From Isoperla grammatica (Eukaryota; Arthropoda; Insecta; Plecoptera; Perlodidae): a stretch of 64,000 nucleotides of DNA. A program made the position numbers and the translations under genes. Below the pieces are notes generated by a model. That model made no database searches and was not told the DNA's origin. It saw only the letters and a list, made by a program, of their open reading frames with translations. The stretch lies in the NCBI GenBank assembly GCA_945910005.1, contig OX246744.1:41874378-41938377 (forward strand), in the 5' to 3' direction. Below are positions 20,131 through 30,962 of the stretch, piece after piece (position 1 is the first letter of the stretch; every line of letters begins with the position of its first letter).

Positions 20131-20509
20131 CCACATCCCAGCTGCCGTGCTCGTTCTGAACTACAAACAACTCAATATTGTTTACCAAAACCTTGTTTTT
20201 TAGGACATAAACCGCCACAGACGAAGCTTTAAACTAATTCAAAAGAATTAACAAATTACCATCAAGATTAGGGTTATGAATTGCCGTTACATTTAGTTTC
20301 TGCAGTGTAGGGAAATAATACTTGTTAAATAATTGAGTGAGAGTTAAATGCAAGATTAGTAGACCATAATGCGATACAATCAGCAGAATGTGAATTTCAT
20401 CCCAATCTAGTTAATCCAAGATAGTTATACAGGAGTGCAAAGAATAATAATGTCATAAAGTTGTATGTTTGCCACCTGTGCCTCTGGGCTTGTTAGCGAT
20501 CTGTGACGT

Positions 20510-20662
20510 CATAAATAGGGGTAAACACTGAAAGAAGTGGATGTCTGAGAGCTCTTAGTTTGACTCAATCCTAAAATTCGCTTTTTGACTGATGAAAACC
20601 TCGGAGGCCTGGTGGCCGTTATCAAACCGAGATCTCCCGAGTTACAGTTACGCGTCTTACCG
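20510..20662 (-). mobile_element. Degenerate tRNA-derived SINE end
   Basis: It matches the 36063-36318 family: GACTCAATCC, GAAAACCTCGG, GGCCG...GATCTCCCGAGTTA and CGCGTCTTACCG. The tRNA A-box part (TTACCGGTGAG) runs straight into the G-rich array. Confidence 0.6.
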
Positions 20663-21329
20663 GTGAGGTGAGGGTGAGGGTTGGGTGAGGGTGAGGTGAG
20701 GGTGGGGTGAGGGTGGGGTGAGGGTGGGGTGAGGGTGGGGTGAGGGTGGGGTGAGGGTGGGGTGAGGATGGTGTGAGGGTGAGGTGAGGGTGAGGTGAGG
20801 GTGAGGTGAGGGTGAGATGAGGGTGAGGTGAGGGTGGGGTGAGGGTGAGGTGAGGGTGGGGTGAGGGTTGGGTGAGGGTTGGGTGAGGGTGAGGTGAGGG
20901 TGGGGTGAGGGTGGGGTGAGGGTGAGGCGAGGGTGAGGTGAGGGTGAGTTGAGGGTGCGGTGAGTGTTGGGTGAGGGTGAGGTAAGAGTGAGTTGAGGGT
21001 CAGGTGAGGGTGGAGTGAGGGTGGGGTGAGGGTGGAGTGAGGGTGGGGTGAGGGTGAGGTGAGGGTCAAGGGTCAGGTGAGGGTGGAGTGAGGGTGGGGG
21101 GAGGGTCAAGTGAGGGTCAGGTGAGGGTGAGGTGAGGGTGGGGATGAAGGTGAGGTGAGGGTGGAGTGAGGGTGGAGTGAAGGTGAGGTGAGGGTGAGAT
21201 GAGGGTGAGGTGAGGGTGAAGTCAGGGTGAGGTGAGGGAGGGGTTAGGGTGGGGTGAGGGTGAGGTCAGGGTGAGGTAAGGATGGGGTGAGGGTGAGGAT
21301 GGAGTGAGAGTGGAGTGAGGGTGGAGTTA
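20663..21329 (+). repeat. G-rich 11-bp minisatellite, left block
   Basis: Tandem GTGAGGGTGGG/GTGAGGGTGAG, period 11. Runs of three or four G at short spacing give strong G-quadruplex potential on the plus strand. The Pro/His/Ser/Thr-rich open frames on the minus strand are repeat shadows. Confidence 0.95.
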
Positions 21330-22442
21330 CTACTCCACCCAGTTACTACTCCCATACAGCTACTCTTGTACTCCTATTTTACTACTCTTGTGCTACTTTT
21401 GTGCTCCTCTTATACAACTCTTGTACTACTCTTGTGCTCCTCTTGTACTACTCTTTTACTACTCTTGTGCTACTCTTGTACTACTCTTTTACTACTCTTG
21501 TGCTACTCTTGTACTACTCTTTTACTACTCTTGTGCTACTCTTGTACTACTCTTTTACTACTCTTGTGCTACTCTTGTACTACTCTTGTGCTCCTCTTGT
21601 ACTACTCTTTTACTACTCTTGTGCTACTCTTGTGCTCCTCTTGTGCTTCTCATGTTCTACTCTTGTGCTCCTCTTGTACTACTCTTGTGCTCCTCTTGTA
21701 CTACTCTTTTACTACTCTTGTGCTACTCTTGTACTTCTCTTGTGCTACTCTTGTACTACTCTTGTGCTACTCTTGTGCTACTCTTGTGCTCCTCTTGTGC
21801 TTCTCTTGTACTACTCTTGTACTACTCTTGTGCTACTCTTGTGCTCCTCTTGTGCTTCTCTTGTACTTCTCTTGTGATCCTCTTGTGCTATTCTTGTTCT
21901 ACTCTTGTACTACTCTTGTGCTACTCTTGTGATCCTCTTGTGCTGCTCTTGTGCTACTCTTGTACTACTCTTGTGTTCCTCTTGTGCTTCTCTTGTACTA
22001 ATATTGTGCTATTCTTGTACTACTCTTGTGCTACTCTTGTACTACTCTTGTACTACTCTTGTACTACTCTTGTACTACTCTTGTACTACTCTTGTGCTAC
22101 TCTTGTACTACTCTTGTACTACTCTTGTACTACTCTTGTGCTACTCTTGTGCTACTCTTGTACTACTCTTGTGCTACTCTTGTGCTTCTCTTGTACTTCT
22201 CTTGTACTAATTTTGTGCTATTCTTGTACTACTCTTGTACTACTCTTGTGCTTCTCTTGTACTTATTTTGTGCTCCTCTTGTGCTACTCTTGTACTACTC
22301 TTGTGTTACGCTTGTGATTCTCTTGTAATACTCTTGTACTACTCTTGTACTACTCTTGTACTACTCTTGTACTACTCTTGTGCTACTCTTTTCTACTCTT
22401 GTACTTCTCTTGTACTTCTCTTGTGCTACTCCTTACTACTCT
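21330..22442 (+). repeat. Pyrimidine-rich 11-bp minisatellite
   Basis: Tandem CTCTTGTACTA/CTCTTGTGCTA, period 11, about 100 units. All three plus frames are open for long distances because 33 is a multiple of 11. This is not coding. Confidence 0.95.
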
Positions 22443-22818
22443 TCTTACGTGAGGGTGAGGTGAGGGTGAGGTGAGGGTGGAGTGAGGGTGAGGTGAGGGT
22501 GAGGTGAGGGTGAGATGAGGGTCAAGTGAGGGTCAGGTGAGGGTGGAGTGAGGGTGGGGTGAGGGTGAGTTGAGGGTGAGGTGAGGGTGAGGTGAGGGTG
22601 AGGTGATTGTGAGGTAAGGGTGAGGTGAGGGTGAGGTGAGGGTGAGGTGAGGGTGAGGTGAGGGTGAGGTGAGGGTGAGGTGAGGGTCAAGTGAGGGTCA
22701 GGTGAGGGTGGAGTGAGGGTGGGGTGAGGTGAGGGTCAAGGGTCAGGTGAGGGTGGAGTGAGGGTGGGGTGAGGGTGGGGTGAGGTGAGGGTGAGGTGAG
22801 GTTGAGGTGAGGGTAAGG
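22443..22818 (+). repeat. G-rich 11-bp minisatellite, right block
   Basis: Same GTGAGGGTGAG array as 20663-21329 resumes after the pyrimidine block, so the pyrimidine array lies inside it. Confidence 0.95.
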
Positions 22819-23312
22819 CAGGGGCGGACTGGGAAGAAAATCCAGGCCGGGCAAACTTTTGGTCAGGCCAGGCACGGGGGGTTTGGGGCCGGCTGTGGGC
22901 CGGCTGTGGGCCCCCAACAACAGCGCCGCAGGAGAAATTTTTTAAAATCAGGTTTTTAGAAGGCATTTAGTGCGTTTGTGAAAAAAACATAGCAGGCTGA
23001 ATGCACTACCAAACTACTGAAGTTTGTCCGGTTAAAAGTAGAAAAACACCAGCAATAATATTGGAACACTGTCTAACGCCTGATGAGAATGAGATAAAAT
23101 AACAACGAAATGCAACGAACTTACAATGTAATTTAAACCTTGCAACATCGTGATGGAAGGGAGGGACTCGGATTTTAAGAAATTTGAATTTCAAACTTGA
23201 ACATGTAAGCCCATTAATTTTTGAGTATATTATAGACAATGCAAAGCGAAAGTTTATCGTTAAATCTATATCTTCTTAACAGCAACACATACATAGTGTT
23301 ATACATAAGGGC
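22819..23312. other. Intergenic, fragment of a G-rich element
   Basis: 22819-22975 reads GGGGCGGACTGGGAAGAAAA and CCGGCTGTGGGCC repeats, the look of a DNA-transposon end. The rest is AT-rich with nothing recognisable. Confidence 0.4.
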
Positions 23313-23495
23313 TGGTCCACACAGATTTTTTAGACATAATGCATAAGGTTTCAACAATGAAAACAACGTCTTAAAACTAAAAACAACGTCTTAAAACTAA
23401 AACTTGTGTGAACGCCAGTACGTGTTTCCTATGATCCAACTTTACGACTACGCGTTAAACCTTAAATCTTATGCTTAAAAAATCTGTGTGGACCA
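23313..23495. mobile_element. MITE, TIR TGGTCCACACAGATTTTT (copy 1)
   Basis: Inverted ends TGGTCCACACAGA and TCTGTGTGGACCA. It also contains a tandem copy of AAACAACGTCTTAAAACTA. A second copy is at 43130-43284. Confidence 0.85.
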
Positions 23496-23500
23496 TCCTT

Positions 23501-24198
23501 AATAGGGAAGTCTCATCAAAAATAAATATTCCTCAAAGCACCTAAAAATGGAAGATCATTATCTAAAAATACGGGCGGTATAATTTTTATATCTGAGAAG
23601 CCTATATTTCCAATTCTATTAGCATTTTAAGTTTGAAATTTGGAACTTCTTGTTCCGTAATTGAAAAACGGCTCTTGACGTCATATGTCATGTAAACAAC
23701 TGCCTCCTTGAAGTATTCTTAATAATATCAACGATATTACCCAATATCTAGGATGCAGTGACTTTACAACAATGTCTTTTATACCACTGTTTTCTTCAGA
23801 AAATACATTTTGATACAGTATTTACCAAAACGTGTTTAGAATAATGCAATTATTTAACATATTGTTGTTAATTAATGTTGAGAAGTGTTCATTTACTAAC
23901 TATAAATAAACGTTGGTTCAGTTAGAGTCTTATGAGAGCAATAATCTACTAAAGGGTGGGATTTCAGTACTATTTGTATGATATAAAATTATTGTTTACT
24001 GACATATGACGTCAGAACCTTGAAATCACGAGCAAGATGGCGCAGGTCCGTTTCTGAGCGTGTTTTGACAGCAATATCTTTGACTTGCTGTTAAAGCGAT
24101 GTTAATGCACCTTTCGAGCCGAAACCAATTAGTTCCCGTTCATTTTAACTTAAGGTAACCAGTAAGCAAATAAAAAAAATGCGTGAGACTTCCCTATT
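23501..24198. mobile_element. MITE-like element, TIR AATAGGGAAGTCTCA
   Basis: The right end reads TGAGACTTCCCTATT. Palindromic pieces (GACGTCATATGTCA / TGACATATGACGTC) lie inside. No coding frame. Confidence 0.7.
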
Positions 24199-24700
24199 GG
24201 TAAAGAATAAAAAATTGTCGTGGGCAGCGCCGCCAGCGCGGCAACTTACCGCCGGCGCCAGCAGTTTAGTTTATGCCTGTTCCAGTCGAACCAGGCCAAA
24301 TTCGGGCTTAAACAGGCAGGCTACCGGGCATACGGTTTACTTTAGTACTACGATTAATTTTGGAATCTTTCTCTCCCTCTCTTCAAAACCACTGCTTCAC
24401 CTTTAAAAGTGCCACTATGTCGTACTATTTAAATCAAATAAATAATGAAGCGATGGCAGCAGCCGTGACAGTTCAATTCGAACAAACGCTAAATTAGTTT
24501 CTGTGTTCGGAAACTGAATCCCATTATTTTCTTTCTTTCTTTTTAAATTAATGTATGGATGCAATGAATGAATGAGTTTAAAATAATATATCAAAATATA
24601 AACAAATTCGTTATTCCGTAAATTTTTCGTGAAATTTAATTTTATCATTTTTTTAATTAATCCAATTGAACATGTATTGTGTATCTTACATTTTGTATTT
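24199..24700. other. Intergenic, unassigned
   Basis: A GC-rich island (24228-24330: GGGCAGCGCCGCCAGCGCGG, GCCGGCGCCAGCAG) precedes AT-rich DNA. I found no gene or known element. Confidence 0.4.
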
Positions 24701-24764
24701 TGTATTTTATTTACCTTTTGTATTCTGCATTATAAATTTTGTTTCACGATTTATTATCTATAGT

Positions 24765-25052
<288 letters not shown>

Positions 25053-25350
25053 CTCTCCAACGTCTACAATCTCCACCTAAAGGGCGATTTGTACCTTGTC
25101 TCCACCTAGCGGAGATCAAGTAGACCTTGCCTCCATGCGCGTACGGGCATTAAAAGGCGATGCGAATGAAGTATGTTTGAAATCACGCGGGCTTGCGGTG
25201 TTGGCTGCAGCTAGTTCCCGTGTCGTCCGCTAGCGCCACCGGACGGTGACCCTGCACTCCCTGCCAGGCCTCGCAACAAGTACTCTGGCATCGACTTTTT
25301 GTTAGTTATTGTTCTGAACAGATTCCAGTGAGAGATAATGATGTCATTTG

Positions 25351-25354
<4 letters not shown>

Positions 25355-25410
<56 letters not shown>

Positions 25411-25421
25411 TATTATTACTA

Positions 25422-25501
<80 letters not shown>

Positions 25502-25502
25502 T
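25355..25502 (+). repeat. (TTA)n microsatellite
   Basis: Trinucleotide tract with one interruption near 25410. All three frames are open, which is not coding. Confidence 0.95.
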
Positions 25503-25597
25503 CAATTATTTTTATCTTTATTATTATTATAACTGCTATTACAATTATTTACCTATTTTTGTTCTTATGTTAATGTTTACATTACCTAATTGCCAAT

Positions 25598-25966
25598 AGG
25601 GTGTATTCACGTATTGCGCACGGTGGCCATAATGGAGGCCACAATGGCATGTGATTGGTAGTTCATTGTTACTATGTTTTAGCTGGGTTCGGTTGAAGTT
25701 CAACTGTTCTCTAAATTTGCTTTGCTATTATTACTGAAAAGCGTCTAAAATAAATTCTCTATTATTTCGGCCAGTCTTTATTTTTTAATGGCACGCACAA
25801 TCATTTCTGTAAACTTTATCGGGAGATATACGTGTTCTAACTCCCATATTTCCCTGTAAAACAATATTATTCGTTTTTTATTGACAGCTAAATGAAACAT
25901 GAAATAGTTCTATAGAGTATAGGTGGCCTCCAATATGGCCGATGTGACGTCACGTGAATACTCCCT
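25598..25966. mobile_element. MITE, TIR AGGGTGTATTCACGT (copy 1)
   Basis: The ends are AGGGTGTATTCACGT and ACGTGAATACTCCCT, with inner GGTGGCCATAATGGAGGCC. Two more copies are at 26748-29074 (interrupted) and 55548-55912. Confidence 0.85.
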
Positions 25967-26054
25967 TTACTTCTAATTCTTTGCCATCTGATGTCGTATC
26001 CTTGGGTTAGTTATCAAATCACAATACCTCGTCGACCTTCCAGACTGACAATTC

Positions 26055-26170
26055 TGAAATGTTTATTTATTTATTTATTAATTATTCCCATTCATTACAA
26101 AAGTGAATAGGGGTTGGCAGAAAAGAGCACAGCTCCAAACACACAGAGTGACTGCCAACCCATACCTACT
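26055..26170 (-). mobile_element. Retroposon 3' end with (TTTA)n
   Basis: TTTATTTATTAATTATTCCC then CATTCATTACAAAAGTGAAT. The same border occurs at 54506-54540, where a Helentron-like element has inserted. Probably a LINE tail on the minus strand. Confidence 0.5.
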
Positions 26171-26466
26171 AAAACTAATTGCGCTACGGTGCTGAATAGT
26201 TTGTTAAAATTATCCTTGTTTGAAATATACCTTGATTTTTATATGTGTAATGCTTTATTATTTAGTGTTTGAAACATTTGTTTTACTAATATCGGTTGTT
26301 TTAGAGGAAATTTATGGGCGCTGATATCTTGAAATTTGACGCCATTGCGTCTGCAAATTAATTCCACACTCTACCATTGTTACCAGCATTGTTGAATATT
26401 GTTGGTAAAAATAACACTGCCAACTATATGACACGAACAATCCTACCAAGGTCTTCTTGATCTCCT

Positions 26467-26732
26467 GGGCCTGGATTCACAAATATGCCTAACTCCAGGT
26501 TGTTCTTATTTTGGAAAATACTAGTTAGATAAATCAAGATAAATCATCTCTGGGTATTACTACACATTGCAGACCGACATAATAAGAGAAATCACGCATA
26601 AGTATGTTGATTGATTGATTGACTGATTGTTAAGCCCGACTATCAATCAACATATGCGGCGTGATTTATATCACTAAGATTTGCCTAAACTAGGACGTCT
26701 TAGCACTTAGGCACCTTTGTGAATCTGGACCC
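26467..26732. mobile_element. MITE, TIR GGNCCNGGATTCACAAA (copy 1)
   Basis: GGGCCTGGATTCACAAA at the left, TTTGTGAATCTGGACCC at the right. It contains TAGATAAATCAAGATAAATC and GACTGATTG. A second copy is at 56694-57096. Confidence 0.8.
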
Positions 26733-26850
26733 TGGAGCTAAAACAACTCACATATTGCGCATGGTGGCCATACTGGAGGCCTCAATGTCTTGTGATTTGT
26801 AGTTCATTGTTACTATGTTTTAGGTGGCGTTTGATGAAGTTTAACTGTTA

Positions 26851-27828
26851 CAGGCGCGTCAGAACGTTTTCGGTACAGGGGGCGGGGGAAGGGGGGGGGG
26901 GGGGCAGTAAAAGTACAAGACTCAATTCTAAAAATAGCCATGTGGCCATGTTTTGTTTCGGACAAACATTGAACATGCACCAATCAAAGAAAGATACAAC
27001 AATGGAGTTTCCTAGCAACACACTGTTTGTACGCCTGTGATATCACAGCCCCCTCAATTGAGTCTTGTGCTTTTCCAGACTCTATAGACGGTAATGGTAC
27101 ACAAAAGGGGATAAAATAGTTGGTTTATGTATGTATCATACCTCAACAAATCTACTAGATTTCCACTCGCATAGTTCAATTTGTACTCGCAACGAGATGG
27201 ACGATATGTGAGGCGTACAACAAACGACTACACTGCAGCGCTGCGAGCGTTCCGGCCACTGATCTCCATCTGCTAGAATTAACCGAAACCCCATTGAGGA
27301 GGCAGTGCAGTACTTATTATTGTAAAATTATCCAAAGATTCCAAAGAAGCCAAATAGTTTTGCAATGACTTATTGTGTGTCTCCAACATTTAGTGACTGT
27401 TAGCCGGATCGTCCGCAACGCTCTCTGTGCATTTGTTACGTCTCCCCATATGGGGCAAAGCCCTGTTGCCGCCAGAGGCAATTTCGCCGTAGGTGAAAAA
27501 ACGTTTGCCTCTGCATTATGTTTGATTATGAAAACGCGTTTTGAGGTGATATCTTGTCTTAAAAACAATACAACGGATAAACATTCCTGCTATTGTTGGG
27601 TTGTTTCTTAATGGAAATGAATTGTTGAGAGTTGACACAATAATATCGACGTTATTTTACCAAAAAGTAGAAATCTTGATTTTTGGGGAACGCAGCCAAG
27701 GACCATATACATGTAATATTTGTTTTCAAGTCTAAAATATGCTCTCCTATGCCCCTATGTCATGAAAGTTAGGGGAGAGATCCCCCCCCCCCCCTCTTGC
27801 ATTCCGCCCCCTGTTTCGACGCCACATG
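26851..27828. mobile_element. DNA transposon-like insertion with G-rich inverted ends
   Basis: The left end carries ACAGGGGGCGG and a long G run. The right end carries a long C run and CCGCCCCCTGT. AACTGTT flanks both sides as a possible 7-bp target duplication. No transposase frame is visible in about 980 bp. Confidence 0.6.
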
Positions 27829-27933
27829 AACTGTTCTCTAAATTTTGTTTGCATGTTATTAAAAATAATCTCTTATTTCGGACACTCTTTTTGTGGTTTA
27901 CAATGGCACACACACATAATCCTTTCCGTAAAC

Positions 27934-28168
27934 GGTTTACACATTAATTTAAGATTTAAGGTCAAGCCAAAAGCATAATGGCATTTACACACTTTCCTAT
28001 GGTTTAGGATTTAAGGAAACCATAGCAACGTTAGCTCTTATACCAAACATTCTTAGCCCAGCCAATGAGAGGCGACGTTTTATAAATCCGGCCAATGGTA
28101 GCGATCCTAAGTAAAACAGTTAGGAAAATAAAACCTTCAACCTTAAACTTTAAATTAGTGTGTAAACC
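27934..28168. mobile_element. Small MITE, TIR GGTTTACACA
   Basis: GGTTTACACATTAATTTAAG at the left pairs with TTAAATTAGTGTGTAAACC at the right. It contains AGCCAATGAGAGGCG and GGCCAATGG, similar to 18610-18680. Confidence 0.75.
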
Positions 28169-28237
28169 GAGCTTTATATGCGTGTTCAAATTCCCATATT
28201 TCCCCGTAAACACATTCCTCTTCTAATGACAGCTAAA

Positions 28238-28972
28238 GCCAACGGTTTAGCCGCGGTCGCTTAGCCGGTTCCCATACGACCGAAGTTAATCAACCTCGGA
28301 CTAGGTTAAGAGGTGGATGGGTGACCACTCTCCTCTGAAACACTAGTTACCGTTGGTAAGAGCAGATTGGAGGGTTTGAAAACTTATGTAACAGCTTCGT
28401 TCTTCTCGTCAACAGTCCAGGTTAGTGGAGGAACCTATATGACTGGTCAAAGTTACACCGTCCTTTCGGATGGGACGTAAAGCCGATGGTCCCCTTGGTA
28501 CTTTTCGACAACAGTAGGCTACGTGCTGGTTCCTGGCTTCCCCTCCTCTCTTCCTCATTATCATTCATCAATCATCACTCATCAGGCTAAAGAGGGCATT
28601 GTGCCCTACACTGGCCTTAATTACAATAACTGCCCAGGGACTGCTACCTTATCGTGGTGGGCAGGTTTGCGTGCTTTTGTGATCCCGAGAGCTATGCCGG
28701 CGAAAGCGTATATGCTTCTGGTAGGGCCACCCTAGCCGGACTGGTCGCGGAGGAGAAGTCAGACGAAGTGCAGTCCACACCCCAATCCCCTTTCGTCCCC
28801 TTTCCCCTTTCCACCCCGCCCTCCTATTTGCCCCTTTCCTCCAAACAGCCCCCTATTTCATCTTCATATATCACCCAGTCATTGTCTCGATTAGCCTCGT
28901 TGCAAAAATATGAGACGTTAAGCCCCAATAATCAATCAATCAATTACAATAAAATAAATAATAAATAAATAT
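28238..28972 (+). mobile_element. 5S rRNA-derived SINE with 11-bp target duplication
   Basis: The head (28275-28335) resembles the 3' half of 5S rRNA: GAAGTTAATCAACCTCGG and GTGGATGGGTGACCAC include the internal promoter boxes. The body and ACTGGCCTTAATTACAATAA tail match copies at 37895, 43450, 45718 and 61850. TGACAGCTAAA/TGACAGCCAAA flank it. Confidence 0.8.
28630..28942 (+). mobile_element. RTE-like retroposon inserted in the SINE tail
   Basis: It begins CTGCCCAGGGACTGCTACCT with TCGTGGTGGGCAGG and CTTCTGGTAGGGCCACCC, the typical look of RTE-clade 5' regions, and ends in (ATCA)n. ATTACAATAA flanks both sides as target duplication. A related start lies at 63865-64000. Confidence 0.65.
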
Positions 28973-29074
28973 TGACAGCCAAAATGTCAACATAGTTTGC
29001 CAAAGATGTTGAAACTTGAAATAGTACTATAGGTGGTCTTCAAATTGGCTGATGTGACGTCACGTGAATACTCA

Positions 29075-29560
29075 CTATATCAATGCAGTGCAAACAAATC
29101 CCTTATCAAATGACAAGATTTTGTTAAATTTAAATATTTGCATTTGTCTACAGGATATTTATTCTGATTCGAGACCTTCCATTTTCAGTATACATAACTA
29201 AAAAAAAAAGTATTGTAACCACATTTTGTGTGTCAACTTTAAGGTATCTGGACTGTATTGTCATCAGCAAGGTTGAATGTTTGCAGTTTGGCGGTTGAAT
29301 GCTCGGTTGAATGGCCCCAGCTTCGCACGGCTGTGTTTGTAGCTCACACCCATGAAGCAATGTAAACCAATAGTGTGACAGTTCGTTCACCGATGTCCAC
29401 AGATTTATATCACGCTGCCTTAGAACTAGAGGGGTTATCTCCACTTGAACAAAATGTTGAGGAAAGCAATTTTAAGAGGCAACCTGTATTCAATGTTGGA
29501 GTATGTGTGCATCTAAATGGTACGTTTACGTCAAAAACCTCAGCAAATTGTCATGTTTTA
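29075..29560. other. Intergenic, unassigned
   Basis: No element or gene recognised. The short open frames on either strand have no splice or family support. Confidence 0.5.
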
Positions 29561-29562
29561 AT

Positions 29563-29843
29563 AAAATCTCAAGAATGCATCTCATAATCGAAAATCTCAG
29601 TAATAAGTGGGCTGTGGTTTTGTTAGCCCTACAAACTGAAAATGATAAATGTACTTAACATTATAATCAGTTTGACTGTGATTTTTAATTCATTACATTA
29701 CAAATTAAATAAGTATCACAGTCATTCTGATAACAATATTACATACATTTAGCATTCAATCTGTAGGGCTTACCAAACTACAGTGCTATGATTACTCAGA
29801 TTTTCGATTTCAAGATGCATTCTTGAGATCTAATTATGAATAC
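29563..29843. mobile_element. Palindromic MITE, AATCTCAAGAATGCAT... family (copy 1)
   Basis: Left arm CTCAAGAATGCATCTC and ATCGAAAATCTCAG; right arm CTCAGATTTTCGATTTCAAG and ATGCATTCTTGAGAT. Copies at 34905-35175 and a half copy at 60460-60590. Confidence 0.75.
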
Positions 29844-29982
29844 TTTTTGTATTTGACGTAGACCTACTTTTCCCTCGTAATCATGAACTTATGTTTAGAA
29901 AAACTGCTTTAAAGTTTTTTTTTTATTAATCTGTTATTAGTACTAAGGTATAAGGTTGTAAATGGAGTTGGAACATTTTTCT

Positions 29983-30893
29983 AGAAAATATATTTTAAAA
30001 AATAAAAAAACGTTCTATCTCCAAAATAAGGGATATTTTTGGGGACTGTTGGGAGTTAAACAATAAAGTGAATAAATTTATTGAATATTTATGGAATAGC
30101 TTTCATCTTAACGCGGGCAATACATGAAGTAATCATGAAACCTGATCATGATTGTGTGAATACATGTGTATAAAATATAAAAAAGTTATAAAAATTCTAA
30201 GAAATAGGTAAATAAATTGGAGATAGAACATTTTGGACCAAGAAGTAACTTTTAATGCAAAATGGAGTTCGAACATTCTAGTTCTAAGGCAGCGAGGTGA
30301 ACCATTTGCAGCGTTGAGTGAGTAATATAGGGTAGAGCTCCCACGCCATCCGCAGTTTCTCTACCGCCTTTTACTGCCCAACACACTTTAGTAGAAGAAG
30401 TTCGCCAAGCGATGCGATGACGGAGCCTGATTGGTCGGCTACTTCACCGAAAATATACGAAGACAGCCGAAAACTCCGTCATCGCGTCGCTTGGCGAACT
30501 TCTACTACCCGACTAAAGTATGTTGGGCAGCATAAGGCGGTAGAAAAACTGCCGATTGCGTTGCGTCTCTACCCTATATTACTCACTCAACGCTGAAACT
30601 ATTTCACATTCTCGCTGCCTTAGAACCACAGTGTTCTAACTCTGTTTTCATTAAAAGTTACTTCTTACTCCAAAATGTTCTATCTCTTTCATATTTACCT
30701 ATTTCTCGGAATTTTGATAATTTTTTAATTTAATATATATTTACAGTATATTGATCATGTTACATCAATACGTCATGTATTGGCTGCATAGGAAAATATA
30801 AGAGCTATTCCATAAATTTATTCACTGTATTGTTTTACTCTCAACAGTCCCAAACAAATATCCTTTGTTTTGAAAATATAATTTTTTTATTTT
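29983..30893. mobile_element. Large foldback element split by a MITE
   Basis: The arms of about 300 bp (29983-30311 and 30592-30893) are inverted: GTTCTATCTCC, AGTAACTTTTAATGC and TTCTAAGGCAGCGAG are all matched in reverse on the right. The centre is occupied by a MITE at 30312-30591. Confidence 0.8.
30312..30591. mobile_element. MITE, TIR GTTGAGTGAGTAATATAGGG (copy 1)
   Basis: Inverted ends GTTGAGTGAGTAATATAGGG / CCCTATATTACTCACTCAAC with inner palindrome GTTCGCCAAGCGAYGCGATG. Other copies or pieces: 30893-30962, 41693-41964, 47741-47800, 57159-57567, 61772-61840. Confidence 0.9.
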
Positions 30894-30962
30894 TGGGCAG
30901 CATAAGGCGGTAGACAAACTGCCGATTGCGTTGCGCCTCTACCCTATATTACTCACTCAACG
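30893..30962. mobile_element. Right-end fragment of the GTTGAGTGAGTAAT MITE
   Basis: TGGGCAGCATAAGGCGGTAG through CTATATTACTCACTCAACG. It sits against the foldback arm end. Confidence 0.8.

Larger units (their letters stand above)
9170..20385. repeat. Segmental tandem duplication, copy B
   Basis: Second copy of the two-gene unit, directly repeated after copy A. Exons, TATA box, intron foldback element and 3' flanks are all recognisable. It differs in array copy numbers (7 rather than 11 EF-hand units, 14 rather than 10 signal cassettes, 19 rather than 15 of the 99-bp units) and carries three extra insertions. Homology to copy A ends near 20385. Confidence 0.93.
26748..29074. mobile_element. 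Interrupted MITE (copy 2 of AGGGTGTATTCACGT family) hosting nested insertions
   Basis: The family sequence is found in pieces: 26748-26850, 27829-27933, 28169-28237 and 28973-29074. The gaps are filled by a G-rich TIR element (26851-27828), a small MITE (27934-28168) and a SINE (28238-28972) that itself holds another retroposon. Confidence 0.8.

Noticed and set aside
20663..22818. Telomere-like or coding interpretation of the G-rich and CTCTTGTACTA arrays
   Set aside because: The unit is GTGAGGGTGRG, not TTAGGG, with an 11-bp period and no terminal context; the long Leu/Tyr/Ser and Pro/His frames follow from the period alone.
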